Origin: Bowmanella denitrificans
GTDB taxonomy: Bacteria > Pseudomonadota > Gammaproteobacteria > Enterobacterales > Alteromonadaceae
Reading direction: 5' to 3'
Assembly (NCBI RefSeq): GCF_039522935.1
Contig: NZ_BAAAEI010000015.1
Coordinates: forward strand, 1-64,000
DNA: 64,000 nucleotides
Below, piece after piece: positions 9,041 to 18,050 of this stretch (position 1 is the first letter of the stretch; every line of letters begins with the position of its first letter). The notes below the pieces were generated by a model. That model had not been told where the DNA came from, ran no database searches, and saw only the letters and a list, made by a program, of their open reading frames with translations. Both the position numbers and the translations under genes were made by a program.

Positions 9041-10932
9041 TGAATAACCGCCAGGTTCCCTTTGTTCTCAAGCCATTCCTTGCGATCGCCGGCGCGCTTT
9101 TTATTCAGCAACATATCCATCAGTTCCTGGGTGTGAGCGTCATCATCGACGGTAAGCTGAACCAGGCGACGGGTATTGGGATCCATGGTGGTTTCGCGCA
9201 ATTGCAACGGGTTCATCTCGCCCAAGCCCTTAAAGCGCTGGACATTGACTTTACCGCGTTTGTTTTCCGCTTCGATGCGGTCCAGAATGCCCTGCTTCTC
9301 GCCTTCATCCAGGGCGTAATACACTTCTTTACCCACATCAATGCGAAACAGTGGCGGCATCGCCACATACACATGCCCGTGCTCCACCAGTGCGCGGAAA
9401 TGGCGGATAAACAAGGCACATAGCAAGGTCGCAATATGCAGACCGTCTGAGTCGGCATCGGCCAGAATGCAAACTTTGCCATAGCGCAGACCAGATAGAT
9501 CACTGGAGTCTGGGTCTATCCCCAGTGCCACAGAGATATCATGGATTTCCTGCGAGCCCAGCACCTGACTGGACTCCACTTCCCAGGTATTAAGAATCTT
9601 TCCACGCAGTGGCATCACCGCCTGAAACTCCCGGTCACGGGCTTGTTTGGCACTGCCACCAGCCGAATCCCCTTCCACCAGAAACAGCTCACTGCGACTG
9701 TTATCCTGACTGGAGCAATCGGTTAGCTTGCCGGGCAAAGCCGGACCTTGTGTGACCTTTTTACGTTCAACTTTTTTCACCTGACGCAAACGACGCTGGG
9801 CATTACTGATGCACATGTCTGCCAGTTGCTCAGCAATGTCGGTATGCTGGTTCAGCCACAGACTAAAGGCATCCTTAACCACACCAGAAACAAAAGCAGC
9901 AGCCTGGCGGGATGACAAACGCTCTTTGGTCTGGCCGGCAAATTGCGGATCCTGCATTTTGGTCGACAGGATATAACTGCACCTGTCCCAGATATCTTCC
10001 GGGGTCAGCTTGACGCCTCGCGGCATCAGGTTGCGGAATTCACAAAACTCGCGCATAGATTCCAGCAGGCCCTGACGCAAACCATTCACATGGGTGCCGC
10101 CCTGGGCGGTGGGGATCAGGTTCACATAGCTTTCGGTTAACAGCTCCCCGCCTTCGGGCAGCCAGATCACCGCCCAGTCAGCGGCCTCGTGATTGCCGGA
10201 AAAACTGCCCACAAAGGGATTGTCGCTGGGAATACTGATGCTCTCGCCCACCGATTGGAACAAATAATCACGCAGGCCATCCTCATAGTGCCATTCATGA
10301 CTTTGATTGCTGGTTTTGTCTTCAAAGCGAATCCGCAGACCCGGACAGAGTACCGCTTTAGCGCGCAGAACATGTAACAGTTTGGATACCGAAAACTTTG
10401 GTGAATCAAAATATTGGCTGTCAGGCCAAAAACGCACCCGGGTGCCGGTATTGCGTTTGCCACAGGTATCCACCACCTGCAGCTCTTCCACCTTGTCACC
10501 ATTGGCAAAGGCCATTTGATAGACCTGACCGTCACGGCGAATGGTTACTTCAACCCGGTTAGACAGCGCATTCACCACTGAGATACCGACGCCGTGCAAA
10601 CCGCCGGAAAACTGGTAGTTTTTATTGGAAAACTTACCGCCGGCATGCAGCTTGGTCATAATCAGTTCTACGCCGCTGATGCCATGCTCAGGGTGAATAT
10701 CCACCGGCATGCCACGACCATCGTCAATCACTTCAAGTGACTGATCTTCAAACAAGGTGACCTTAATACTGCTGGCATGCCCCGCCAGGGCTTCGTCCAC
10801 GCTGTTATCAATAACTTCCTGGCTCAGGTGATTGGGCCGGGTTGTGTCGGTATACATGCCCGGACGGCGTTTTACCGGGTCCAGTCCACTTAAGACCTCT
10901 ATGGCTTCTGCGTTATAGCTTTGATTTGACAT
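9037..10932 (-). CDS. parE: DNA topoisomerase IV subunit B
   Basis: ParE is the ATPase subunit of topoisomerase IV, which decatenates daughter chromosomes together with ParC. The GHKL ATPase motifs are present (DNSVDEALAG, DDGRGMPVDIHPEHG, GGLHGVGISVVNALS). Toprim motifs follow (EGDSAGGSAKQARDR, PLRGKILN, ADADSDGLHIATLL). The C-terminal RFKGLGEMNPLQL is diagnostic. I start it at the ATG at 10932 (MSNQSYNAEAIEVLSGLDPV), giving 631 residues as in E. coli; the longer frame upstream has no conserved residues. It follows yqiA in the classic yqiB-cpdA-yqiA-parE order. parC is not in the window. Confidence 0.98.
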   Translation of the reverse strand: MSNQSYNAEAIEVLSGLDPVKRRPGMYTDTTRPNHLSQEVIDNSVDEALAGHASSIKVTLFEDQSLEVIDDGRGMPVDIHPEHGISGVELIMTKLHAGGKFSNKNYQFSGGLHGVGISVVNALSNRVEVTIRRDGQVYQMAFANGDKVEELQVVDTCGKRNTGTRVRFWPDSQYFDSPKFSVSKLLHVLRAKAVLCPGLRIRFEDKTSNQSHEWHYEDGLRDYLFQSVGESISIPSDNPFVGSFSGNHEAADWAVIWLPEGGELLTESYVNLIPTAQGGTHVNGLRQGLLESMREFCEFRNLMPRGVKLTPEDIWDRCSYILSTKMQDPQFAGQTKERLSSRQAAAFVSGVVKDAFSLWLNQHTDIAEQLADMCISNAQRRLRQVKKVERKKVTQGPALPGKLTDCSSQDNSRSELFLVEGDSAGGSAKQARDREFQAVMPLRGKILNTWEVESSQVLGSQEIHDISVALGIDPDSSDLSGLRYGKVCILADADSDGLHIATLLCALFIRHFRALVEHGHVYVAMPPLFRIDVGKEVYYALDEGEKQGILDRIEAENKRGKVNVQRFKGLGEMNPLQLRETTMDPNTRRLVQLTVDDDAHTQELMDMLLNKKRAGDRKEWLENKGNLAVIQ

Positions 10933-11004
10933 GCAATTTCTACAGGTTGGAGGTTGATTCAGGCCGTTCCGGGGCATAGGAAAGCGGCGACTGGTTTGAT
11001 GTTA

Positions 11005-11637
11005 TCAACTCAATGTCAGCGGAGCAATTCCAGCATCAGGCACAGTACATACCGTCTTGTCATTAAACAGAAAATCCACAATCTGCGGCAAATAGCGCTC
11101 AAAGCCATCAAAAGCGTGGCTGCCGTTGGCTTCGATGCTCAAGTGCCCGTGCTGATACAACTGTTCTGCCCAGCGATAATCCAGGGTTTCATCCCCCTGT
11201 TGCAGCAATACCCAGAAGGCGTCAGGCTGCTTAATGCCTTGTACGGCCAGTGCCTGCAACTGCTTCACATGCTGGCCATCCAGGGTAAATTGCTCTTGCG
11301 TGTAGGGATTTTGGTGCTGTCCTAATAAACCGCTTAGCAGTATATGTGGGTTAACGGCAGGGTTGATCAGTACCGCGCGACCACCAAATTCATTGACCAG
11401 ATGGGTAGCCAGAAATCCGCCCATTGAGCTGCCGATAAAGGCCAGCTCCGCATCTTTATACTGGCTGGCCAGCGCTCTGGCCTGAGCCAGTGCCTGTTCA
11501 GGGAAATTGGCCAGCTGCGGGCATTCCATACGAATATGCCTGGCATGCGTGGCCATATAATCTGCGACCAGTGACGCCTTATGGGATTGTGGCGAACTTA
11601 AAAATCCGTGCAGGTAGATCAGCACCTTTTCCGTCAT
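11005..11637 (-). CDS. yqiA: YqiA-family esterase
   Basis: This 210-residue alpha/beta-hydrolase begins with LIYLHGFLSSPQSHKA (oxyanion-hole HGF). It has a nucleophile elbow GSSMGG about residue 70. The acid and histidine lie in LLQQGDETLDY and ANGSHAFDGFERY. E. coli YqiA hydrolyses short acyl esters; its physiological substrate is not known. It sits between cpdA and parE, as in enterobacteria, with about 10 bases to cpdA, which supports an operon. The family identity is firm and the role unclear. Confidence 0.93.
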   Translation of the reverse strand: MTEKVLIYLHGFLSSPQSHKASLVADYMATHARHIRMECPQLANFPEQALAQARALASQYKDAELAFIGSSMGGFLATHLVNEFGGRAVLINPAVNPHILLSGLLGQHQNPYTQEQFTLDGQHVKQLQALAVQGIKQPDAFWVLLQQGDETLDYRWAEQLYQHGHLSIEANGSHAFDGFERYLPQIVDFLFNDKTVCTVPDAGIAPLTLS

Positions 11638-11646
11638 AGTATTTTC

Positions 11647-12408
11647 CTAAATATCGCTGTCTAATGACAACCTGGCTACCCGGCTGTGTATGTCGCCATT
11701 GTCGCCCAGATCAATAATACGCAGTCCCGGCCGTTCATCGGCCAGGGCAAATTCCGGCTGCATAGCCCATTGCCAGCAACTGGAGGGGCAGGCGGCAATA
11801 GTGGTGCTGGCATATTGCCAGGTTTTATCGGTGTGAATATGGCCATGCAACACCAGGCGAATCGATGGATTGCGCTCCAGCAACTTAAGAAATGCTTCGC
11901 TGTTGACCCAGGCGTGCTTATCCATCCAACTATCAGACGCTAAGGGATGATGATGCACCGCCACCAGATGATAAGGTTTTGTCGATGCATTGATACGCTG
12001 TTGCAGGTCAGCAAGCTGCGCCGCACTGACCTGGCCTAAGGTGCCACGGTATTGGCTGTCCAAACCATGCAATTGCCAGTATCCCATATCCACAGGGCTA
12101 GCCAGACAACCCATATTGTCGGTAAACATTGACTGCATCAGTGCACTGTCATCATGATTGCCGGGAATCAGATGCCAGGGTATCCCCTGGCAATACTGGT
12201 TGATTAAGGTCTGCAAGTGCTGGTAGCTGTGCCGCGACAAGTCATTACTGATATCGCCGCTAAACAGCAAGGCATCCGCTGTGAACTGAGTCGCCAACTT
12301 AAGAACTTCAGCCAGACTGTACCAGGGCCGGATACCGCCGTAACCGGCTCTATCTGGTTCAGCAAACAGATGACAATCGCTGATTTGCACCAGCCGAAAG
12401 GATTTCAT
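11647..12408 (-). CDS. cpdA: 3',5'-cyclic-AMP phosphodiesterase
   Basis: CpdA hydrolyses cAMP to AMP and so damps Crp signalling. The calcineurin-like metallophosphatase signature is intact: QISDCHLF, FSGDISND, PGNHDD, VAVHHHPL and LHGHIHTDK supply the two-metal ligands. I start at MKSFRLVQISD (12408), giving about 253 residues; a start five codons upstream is possible. It overlaps or abuts the yqiB gene and precedes yqiA, matching the E. coli block. Confidence 0.93.
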   Translation of the reverse strand: MKSFRLVQISDCHLFAEPDRAGYGGIRPWYSLAEVLKLATQFTADALLFSGDISNDLSRHSYQHLQTLINQYCQGIPWHLIPGNHDDSALMQSMFTDNMGCLASPVDMGYWQLHGLDSQYRGTLGQVSAAQLADLQQRINASTKPYHLVAVHHHPLASDSWMDKHAWVNSEAFLKLLERNPSIRLVLHGHIHTDKTWQYASTTIAACPSSCWQWAMQPEFALADERPGLRIIDLGDNGDIHSRVARLSLDSDI

Positions 12409-12419
12409 ATTGCCTGTAA

Positions 12420-12866
12420 TCAACCTTGTTGGATGGATGAAGGGGACAGGTTACGCAGGCAGAATCCCAGCCATTCCGATAGAAAATGGTTCACCAGTTC
12501 TTTTTCGTTGCGCTGATGCATCAGGCTGTTTGGATAGGGGTAGCTGGGCTTAAATCTGCCCATTTGCTGAAAACCCATCACTTCTGCCATTCTGGCATCA
12601 TGATATAAGCGGATTTGCATAACCGGTTGCATATAAGCTGGCAACCCTTCATTTAACTGACGCATTTCCAAGGTAGTTGTGTAAGGTTCACAAAGCTGAA
12701 TCACGATGCGGTAACTAAGCCCTTTACCCACGGCAAAACAATACTCCAGCTTCTGCTGATCCAAATCCGGCAGCAACCTGAGTAAACGGCCATAATTCGC
12801 CTCGCAAACTGCGTGCAGACTGGCCAGTTTTGGCACATGTTTTTTCAGGGTTCTTACTTCACTCAC
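12420..12866 (-). CDS. yqiB: DUF1249 family protein YqiB
   Basis: A 148-residue soluble protein occupying the YqiB position between nudF and cpdA. It shows the DUF1249 pattern: an N-terminal CEANYGRLLRLLPD and the central LNEGLPAYMQPVMQIRLYHDARMAEVMGFQ, then a hydrophilic tail near YPYPNSLMHQRNEKELVNHFLSEWL. Biochemical function is not known. Its start overlaps the end of nudF by 8 bases, which supports co-transcription. Confidence 0.9.
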   Translation of the reverse strand: MSEVRTLKKHVPKLASLHAVCEANYGRLLRLLPDLDQQKLEYCFAVGKGLSYRIVIQLCEPYTTTLEMRQLNEGLPAYMQPVMQIRLYHDARMAEVMGFQQMGRFKPSYPYPNSLMHQRNEKELVNHFLSEWLGFCLRNLSPSSIQQG

Positions 12867-13479
12867 ACCATTGCTCGATCAGTTTGTTCTTGTTCAGGGC
12901 AAACCACTGCAGAGATATCAGGGTTGCCGCGTTATCTATCTGGCCATTTTCCATCATGGTCAGGGCCTGGGCAGAAGGCATTCTGTGTACCCGAATATCT
13001 TCGCCCTCTTCAGCCAATCCGTGCACGCCCTGGGCCTGTTCGGCCCGACACTCGCCGATATACAGATAAAGGCGTTCGGTCGTGCCACCCGGACTGGACA
13101 GATAACTGAGCATGGGATGCAAACGGCCAATCTGCAACCCGGCTTCTTCCATTGCTTCACGCCGGCAAACCTGTTCGGGGCTCTCACCCTCGTCAATAAT
13201 GCCGGCAACACATTCAAACAACCAGGGATTAGCAGAGGTGGCCATGGCCCCCGCCCTGAATTGTTCTATTAATACCACCTCATCGCTGACAGGATCATAG
13301 GGCAGTACCGCCACAGCATGGCCCCGTTCAAAAATTTCCCGGTGCAGTATCTGACTCCAGCCGCCTGCGAACAGTTTATGCCGGAAACTGTACCTGAGCA
13401 TGGTGAAAAAACCCTTGTACAGAGGCTGCTTGTCCAACATTTGTACCTTGTCGTCGCAACTGACTCCGAAGTCTTTCAA
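12859..13479 (-). CDS. nudF: ADP-ribose diphosphatase
   Basis: NudF cleaves ADP-ribose to AMP and ribose-5-phosphate. The Nudix box is complete (GIIDEGESPEQVCRREAMEEAGL, about residues 92-114). The upstream RHKLFAGGWSQILHREIFERGHAVAVLPYDP and downstream LSSPGGTTERLYLYIGEC are typical of the ADP-ribose subfamily. At 206 residues it matches E. coli NudF (209). It is divergent from tolC with a shared promoter region of about 230 bases, again as in E. coli, and is first in the nudF-yqiB-cpdA-yqiA-parE series. Confidence 0.95.
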   Translation of the reverse strand: MKDFGVSCDDKVQMLDKQPLYKGFFTMLRYSFRHKLFAGGWSQILHREIFERGHAVAVLPYDPVSDEVVLIEQFRAGAMATSANPWLFECVAGIIDEGESPEQVCRREAMEEAGLQIGRLHPMLSYLSSPGGTTERLYLYIGECRAEQAQGVHGLAEEGEDIRVHRMPSAQALTMMENGQIDNAATLISLQWFALNKNKLIEQWCE

Positions 13480-13712
13480 TTCCTGCTCCTAATTCTGGTA
13501 GATTAACGGCGGGAGCCTAGCATAGCCAAATCGAAGCTGAATTGTCAGTATGGATTTAGTTAATTCCGGACCTGGATTTGCTGAATAAATATTCTGTTAC
13601 ACTTGGACACTCAGTGTTACCCTTAAAAGGTTACAGTTAGCGCTTGATTTACTTAGACTTTGCAGCCACTAATCAGAATTGTGATCGTGCAAATCATTTC
13701 TTAGGAACACTC

Positions 13713-15002
13713 ATGAAGAAATCCCTGCTGTCTTTGCTTGTGGGTTTTAGCCTGACCTCGCAAGCTTTCGCTGACGACCTGTTCCAGGTGTATCAGCAAG
13801 CATTACAAAAAGATCCAGTTATTCTGGCAGCCCAGGCTCGTAAGGAGGCCGCTAACTCCGCGGTAGGTATTAGTCGCGCCAGTTTGTTGCCACAAATCGA
13901 TTTATCCCTGAATGCAGGTATGGAACGTTGGGATGCCGACGGTGAAAGCAATAGCGGCACCCTGACCCTGCGTCAGTCCATTTATGACCACAGCTACTGG
14001 AAAAGCCTGGACAGGGCAGAGCTGTCAGCAACACAAGCCAATGCTACCTATGCGCAAGCCCAGCAAGCCCTGATTGTGCGTGTTGCCAGTGCCTATTTCC
14101 AGGTGCTGCAAGCCCTTGACGATCTGGAACTGGCGCAGGCAGAAAAACGTGCCATTGAAAGACAGTTGGAGCAAACCAAACAACGTCATGCGGTAGGCTT
14201 AACCGCCATTACTGACGTACATGAATCACAGTCCCTGTTTGACAACGCGGTGGCAAAAGAGATTTCTGCACGTAATACGGTTGAAATCAGCCGCGAAGTG
14301 TTACGCGAAATAACCGGTGCATACCATGCCGACATTAATGTGCTGAATACCGACAGTTTCAGTACTGCCCCGCCAACTCCTGCAATCGTAGAGGATTGGC
14401 TGAAGATTGCTGATGAGCGCAGTCTGGAGCTAACCGTAGCCAAGCTCGGCGTGGATATTGCCAAGCAGGATATTGAAATCGCCAAATCCGGCCATTTGCC
14501 GTCGGTGGGATTAACCGCGTCAGCGACCTCAAGTGACACAGATAAGATCAACAGCCGCAATAATACGGCGTCTATTGGCATTGGTATTGATATTCCGATT
14601 TATTCCGGTGGCAGAGTCAGCTCGCAAACGGAACAGGCCAGACATCAGTTTGTTGCCAGCAGCGAAGAGCGCGAGCAGGTTTACCGCAAAGTAGTGCGGG
14701 ATGTACGCTCAAACTTCTATGATGTGTCTGCCTATATTTCCCGTATCAAAGCCCTGGAACAGGCCGTGGTCTCGGCCGAAAGCGCCCTGAAAGCCACAGA
14801 AGCCGGTTTTGAAGTGGGTACTCGTACCATTGTTGACGTGTTAAACAGTACCAGTAACCTGTACAACGCCCGCCGTAACCTGTCGATTGCCCGTTATGAG
14901 TACATCGTAGCCAACCTGGAGCTGAAACAGGCCGCTGGCACCTTATCTGAACAGGATGTAATGGATATTAACCGTGGCCTGAAGGTCGCCGGAAAATCCT
15001 GA
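13713..15002 (+). CDS. tolC: TolC outer-membrane efflux channel
   Basis: The mature protein forms the trimeric outer-membrane exit duct for RND pumps and type I secretion. The true start is the ATG at 13713: it begins a Sec signal peptide (MKKSLLSLLVGFSLTSQAFA) and has TAGGAA upstream. The frame is open to 13644 but that extension has no signal character. The mature chain begins DDLFQVYQQALQKDP and shows two internally repeated halves rich in Ala, Gln and Glu helices (SRASLLPQIDLSLNAG; SGHLPSVGLTASAT). The GTRTIVDVLNSTSNLYNARRNL segment is a TolC hallmark. About 429 residues. It is divergent from nudF and followed by a terminator. Confidence 0.96.
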   Translation: MKKSLLSLLVGFSLTSQAFADDLFQVYQQALQKDPVILAAQARKEAANSAVGISRASLLPQIDLSLNAGMERWDADGESNSGTLTLRQSIYDHSYWKSLDRAELSATQANATYAQAQQALIVRVASAYFQVLQALDDLELAQAEKRAIERQLEQTKQRHAVGLTAITDVHESQSLFDNAVAKEISARNTVEISREVLREITGAYHADINVLNTDSFSTAPPTPAIVEDWLKIADERSLELTVAKLGVDIAKQDIEIAKSGHLPSVGLTASATSSDTDKINSRNNTASIGIGIDIPIYSGGRVSSQTEQARHQFVASSEEREQVYRKVVRDVRSNFYDVSAYISRIKALEQAVVSAESALKATEAGFEVGTRTIVDVLNSTSNLYNARRNLSIARYEYIVANLELKQAAGTLSEQDVMDINRGLKVAGKS

Positions 15003-15022
15003 TTTAACAGATATTTCTGACC

Positions 15023-15046
15023 AAGCCCCGATTCAGGGGCTTTTTT
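15023..15046 (+). terminator. rho-independent terminator after tolC
   Basis: AAGCCCC and GGGGCTT form a 7-bp stem around a 6-base loop, followed by a run of T. It lies 20 bases past the tolC stop. Confidence 0.9.
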
Positions 15047-15135
15047 ATTTCTGAAGTTTTTCTGATCTTCTCCTTGTTAGCCCGGTGGCAAAGCGCCGGC
15101 TAAAAAAGTGTGTAATTTTTCCACAAAAACAGCAT

Positions 15136-15149
15136 TGACAACGCTGTCA
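15136..15149. promoter_or_regulatory. palindromic LacI-type operator upstream of GH16 gene
   Basis: TGACAACGCTGTCA is an inverted repeat of TGACA around a central CG-containing core, the usual form of a LacI-family operator. It lies about 45 bases before the GH16 start codon. A LacI-family regulator gene is immediately downstream of the GH16 gene, so autoregulatory or local control is a reasonable inference. No second copy was seen in the window. Confidence 0.6.
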
Positions 15150-15194
15150 TTCGATGAATAGGATGTTATAAATTTACAAAACAAAGGCACCAAC

Positions 15195-16160
15195 ATGAAC
15201 AAAAGTCAGCAAGGGTTACCGCTTTACCTCAGTGTGGTGTTGCTTGTGACGGCCTGCTCGCAAGAACAGAGGCAAACATCTCATTCCACAGATCCAGTCA
15301 CCAAACAAGTGATGTTTGACGATTTTGCTTATCCAGACCTGGCAGCCTTCTATGCTAACGGTTGGAAGAGCCGGGATGAAACCGGCCACCCTGGCATTAA
15401 AGGTGCGAACTGGTCCGACGAGGGCATCAGTTTCCATCAGGCGCCAACCGGCGCGGAACATGGCATTCTACGCATGGCATCACAAACGGCCGGACAAGGG
15501 GAAAATACCCGCCATACACAGATTTGCCATGCGCGAAAATACCTGCAGGGTACTTATGCGGCCAAAGTATTTTTCCGCGACGAACCCACTTTCGGCCCCG
15601 ATGGTGACGAGGTTATTCAAACCTTCTATGCCATCAGCCCAATAGAAGCGCCGATGGATCCTGATTACAGCGAAACCGACTTTGAATATCTACCTAATGG
15701 TGGTTGGGGACATAATCATGATCCGGCCATGTGGACCACCACCTGGGAAACCTTTCAGTTAGAGCCATGGACACCGGTTAACGAAAACACCCGTCAGGGC
15801 GGCAGCTACGCAGGCTGGCATACTTTACTTCTGCAAGTAGAAGAAGATGCGGTGCGTTACTACGTGGATGGGCAGCTGTTCAGTACCCATTCCGCAGCCG
15901 TGGCCCCGGAAGTACATATGTCGATGAACTTCAACCTGTGGTTTATGCCTAAAGGCGCGGATGGCTCACAGGGCCCCCTGGAGTCAACCGAATTGCGTGA
16001 ATATCAACAGGACATTGACTGGGTTTACCATAGCGTTGATGAGCTGTTAAGTCAGGATGACGTTGAGCAGCGAGTTGCGGCACTGCGTGCCAACCAACAA
16101 TATTTTATCGATACCGTCACGGAGCAATCCCCTGCTTTACCCTCTCCCTGTGGCCTTTAA
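15195..16160 (+). CDS. glycoside hydrolase family 16 lipoprotein
   Basis: The 321-residue protein starts with a lipoprotein signal peptide (lipobox VTAC, Cys21). Its body looks like a GH16 jelly-roll fold. The catalytic E-x-D-x-E motif reads ETDFE at residues 160-164 (nucleophile Glu160, acid/base Glu164), followed by EYLPNGGWGH. A second typical segment is AGWHTLLLQVEEDAVRYYVDG, then MSMNFNLWFMP. GH16 enzymes cut beta-1,3 or beta-1,4 glucans and galactans such as laminarin, agar or carrageenan; the substrate cannot be decided here. Only a few bases of GH16 context exist: the LacI gene downstream and its operator upstream. A terminator follows the stop. Confidence 0.85.
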   Translation: MNKSQQGLPLYLSVVLLVTACSQEQRQTSHSTDPVTKQVMFDDFAYPDLAAFYANGWKSRDETGHPGIKGANWSDEGISFHQAPTGAEHGILRMASQTAGQGENTRHTQICHARKYLQGTYAAKVFFRDEPTFGPDGDEVIQTFYAISPIEAPMDPDYSETDFEYLPNGGWGHNHDPAMWTTTWETFQLEPWTPVNENTRQGGSYAGWHTLLLQVEEDAVRYYVDGQLFSTHSAAVAPEVHMSMNFNLWFMPKGADGSQGPLESTELREYQQDIDWVYHSVDELLSQDDVEQRVAALRANQQYFIDTVTEQSPALPSPCGL

Positions 16161-16176
16161 CGCTTGTTGAAGGAGT

Positions 16177-16212
16177 GCGGATACGGACTGCTTGTGTCGT
16201 ATCCGCTTTTTT
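16177..16212 (+). terminator. terminator after GH16 gene
   Basis: GCGGATAC and GTATCCGC make an 8-bp stem with a 14-base loop, followed directly by six T. It separates the GH16 and LacI transcription units. Confidence 0.85.
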
Positions 16213-16297
16213 CTTCTCATCCCAAGTCAATTGGTATTCCAGACAAGCTGGTGTATAACTGAGCCCAATAAAGTGCTGTAGGCAGGTTTCCCCATTT

Positions 16298-17329
16298 ATG
16301 AAAGGTAAGGCCACATCGTTTGATATAGCTCATTTGGCCGGCGTATCTCAGTCCACCGTCTCCAGAGCCCTGCGCAATAGTCCGTTGGTTAACCAGGAAA
16401 CACGCGACAAGGTCAAGGCCATCGCCCGTGAACTGAATTATAAAGTGGATAAAAATGCCAGCAGCTTAAGACAAAAAAGTAGCAAGACCCTGGCCCTGTT
16501 GTTGTTTGAAGATCCCACCTCGGACGACTCCATGATCAATCCATTTTTTTTATCCATGCTGGGCAGCATTACCCGCGCGTCGGCTCAGGAAGGTTACGAT
16601 TTGCTGGTGTCCTTTCAGCAATTAAGTGATGACTGGCATGCGGATTATGAAGATACCAACAAAGCCGACGGTATTATCCTGCTGGGTTATGGCGATTATA
16701 TGGATTACCAGGACAAGTTGGCCAAGCTGGAACAGCAGCAGACGCACTTCGTGCTGTGGGGCGCAGTGGATAAAGAACACCCTGGCATCTCCATTGCCTG
16801 CGACAACTTTCAGGGTGGCTACAAAATCACGCAGCATCTGATTCAAAAAGGGCGCAAACATTTTGCCTTTGTCGGCGGCGCCGACAGCCACTGCCCGGAG
16901 TTTTTTGAACGATACCGGGGTATGTGCCACGCCCTTTCTCAAGCCGGGGCGAAACAGCTTCCATTGCAAATGGATGCCATTACCACCGAAGACTCAGGCT
17001 ACCGGGCGGCCATGCAATTGTTGGACACTGGCCACAAGATTGATGCCATTGTCTGTGCCAGCGATCTGATTGCCATAGGTGTAATGCGTGCTCTGCATGA
17101 CAAAGGCTTAGCCATTCCAGGCCAGGTGGCCGTGGTAGGCTATGACAACATTCTGGCTGCCAGTTTTACCAATCCACCACTGACAACAGTACATCAGAAC
17201 ACCAAACTGGCCGGTGAAATGCTGGTCAAAGCCCTGGTCAGTCTGATTAAAGGCGAACGCCAGGAGCCGAAGTTGTTGCCGGCTGAATTAGTCATACGAC
17301 AAAGTTGTGGCGCAATCAAAGCGAGCTAA
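16298..17329 (+). CDS. LacI-family transcriptional regulator
   Basis: The 343-residue protein has an N-terminal LacI helix-turn-helix (FDIAHLAGVSQSTVSRALRN, residues 8-27) and hinge helix region NYKVDKNASSLRQ. A type I periplasmic-binding-protein effector domain follows (from TLALLLFEDPT to the end). Conserved late motifs are IVCASDLIAIGVMRALHDKG and VAVVGYDN. It lies just after a GH16 gene with a LacI-type operator. It is the only LacI-family gene in the window, so it might control the GH16 gene, or the ATACGTAT regulon farther along; the neighbour is the better guess. Effector sugar unknown. Confidence 0.92.
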   Translation: MKGKATSFDIAHLAGVSQSTVSRALRNSPLVNQETRDKVKAIARELNYKVDKNASSLRQKSSKTLALLLFEDPTSDDSMINPFFLSMLGSITRASAQEGYDLLVSFQQLSDDWHADYEDTNKADGIILLGYGDYMDYQDKLAKLEQQQTHFVLWGAVDKEHPGISIACDNFQGGYKITQHLIQKGRKHFAFVGGADSHCPEFFERYRGMCHALSQAGAKQLPLQMDAITTEDSGYRAAMQLLDTGHKIDAIVCASDLIAIGVMRALHDKGLAIPGQVAVVGYDNILAASFTNPPLTTVHQNTKLAGEMLVKALVSLIKGERQEPKLLPAELVIRQSCGAIKAS

Positions 17330-17330
17330 T

Positions 17331-18050
17331 TCAATGTTGCAGTGCCAACTGGCCGGCCATAGCAAGGGTAAATCCAATGACCGCACCCAGTGGTGGCGCC
17401 CAGTGTTTACGCAGATGGGATTGAGGTGCGATATCCTGAAACAGCAGATACAAAATCCCCCCGGATGCAAACAGCATGATGCCGCCCAGCAACTGGGGCA
17501 TATCCGCCAACCATACATAGCCGACAACAGCCGCCAGCGGGCCGAGCAGCGACAAGCACAACATAAACAACAACACTTGTGCAGGCCTGCGATTGGTAAG
17601 GCCAACCATTTCCCTGAAACCATTAAACCCTTCAGGAATATTTTGCGTAGCAATTAACAGCGCCAGCAACCAGGCTTCATTGCTGCCAAGTGCCAGTAAT
17701 CCGCCCAATGCCAGGGCTTCGGGAATAAAATCCAGCAACATGCCCGTGAGCTGCGGCGCTTCGCGTCTGCGCAATCCAAGCAATCTTTCGAAACAGAAAA
17801 AGCAGCCGCCCCCTGCGACAAAGATGCTGATGGCCCACAAGCTATGGTTTAGCTGAGTCAGGCCCTCAGGGATCAGAACCAGAGCCACGGCCCCCAATAA
17901 CACGCCGCCGCCCAGTGCAATCACAAAATGGCGAAACTCCCGCTGTAGCCACTGCGCACGAAAGCGGCCCAGGGTCGCCAACCAGCCGCCAGCCGGAATC
18001 CCCAGGCCAGCCAGCAAGGCCAATAGTATAGCCAGGTTAAATTCTGTCAT
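17331..18050 (-). CDS. ZIP-family metal transporter
   Basis: The 239-residue integral membrane protein has about eight predicted helices. The ZIP signature sites are visible as LLDFIPEALALGG and LLIATQNIPEGFNGFREM, both with the Pro-Glu metal-binding pair in helices IV and V. ZIP proteins import zinc, iron or other divalent metals into the cytoplasm. The first metal site has an Asp where many ZIPs have His (usual HxxPE), so the selectivity may differ. Its start overlaps the end of the next gene upstream (18037-18050), which suggests coupled translation. Confidence 0.88.
   Translation of the reverse strand: MTEFNLAILLALLAGLGIPAGGWLATLGRFRAQWLQREFRHFVIALGGGVLLGAVALVLIPEGLTQLNHSLWAISIFVAGGGCFFCFERLLGLRRREAPQLTGMLLDFIPEALALGGLLALGSNEAWLLALLIATQNIPEGFNGFREMVGLTNRRPAQVLLFMLCLSLLGPLAAVVGYVWLADMPQLLGGIMLFASGGILYLLFQDIAPQSHLRKHWAPPLGAVIGFTLAMAGQLALQH

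Noticed and set aside
16298..17329. Assigning the LacI gene as regulator of the ATACGTAT regulon
   Set aside because: It is 9-28 kb away and sits beside a GH16 gene with its own, different palindrome; kept only as a possibility.
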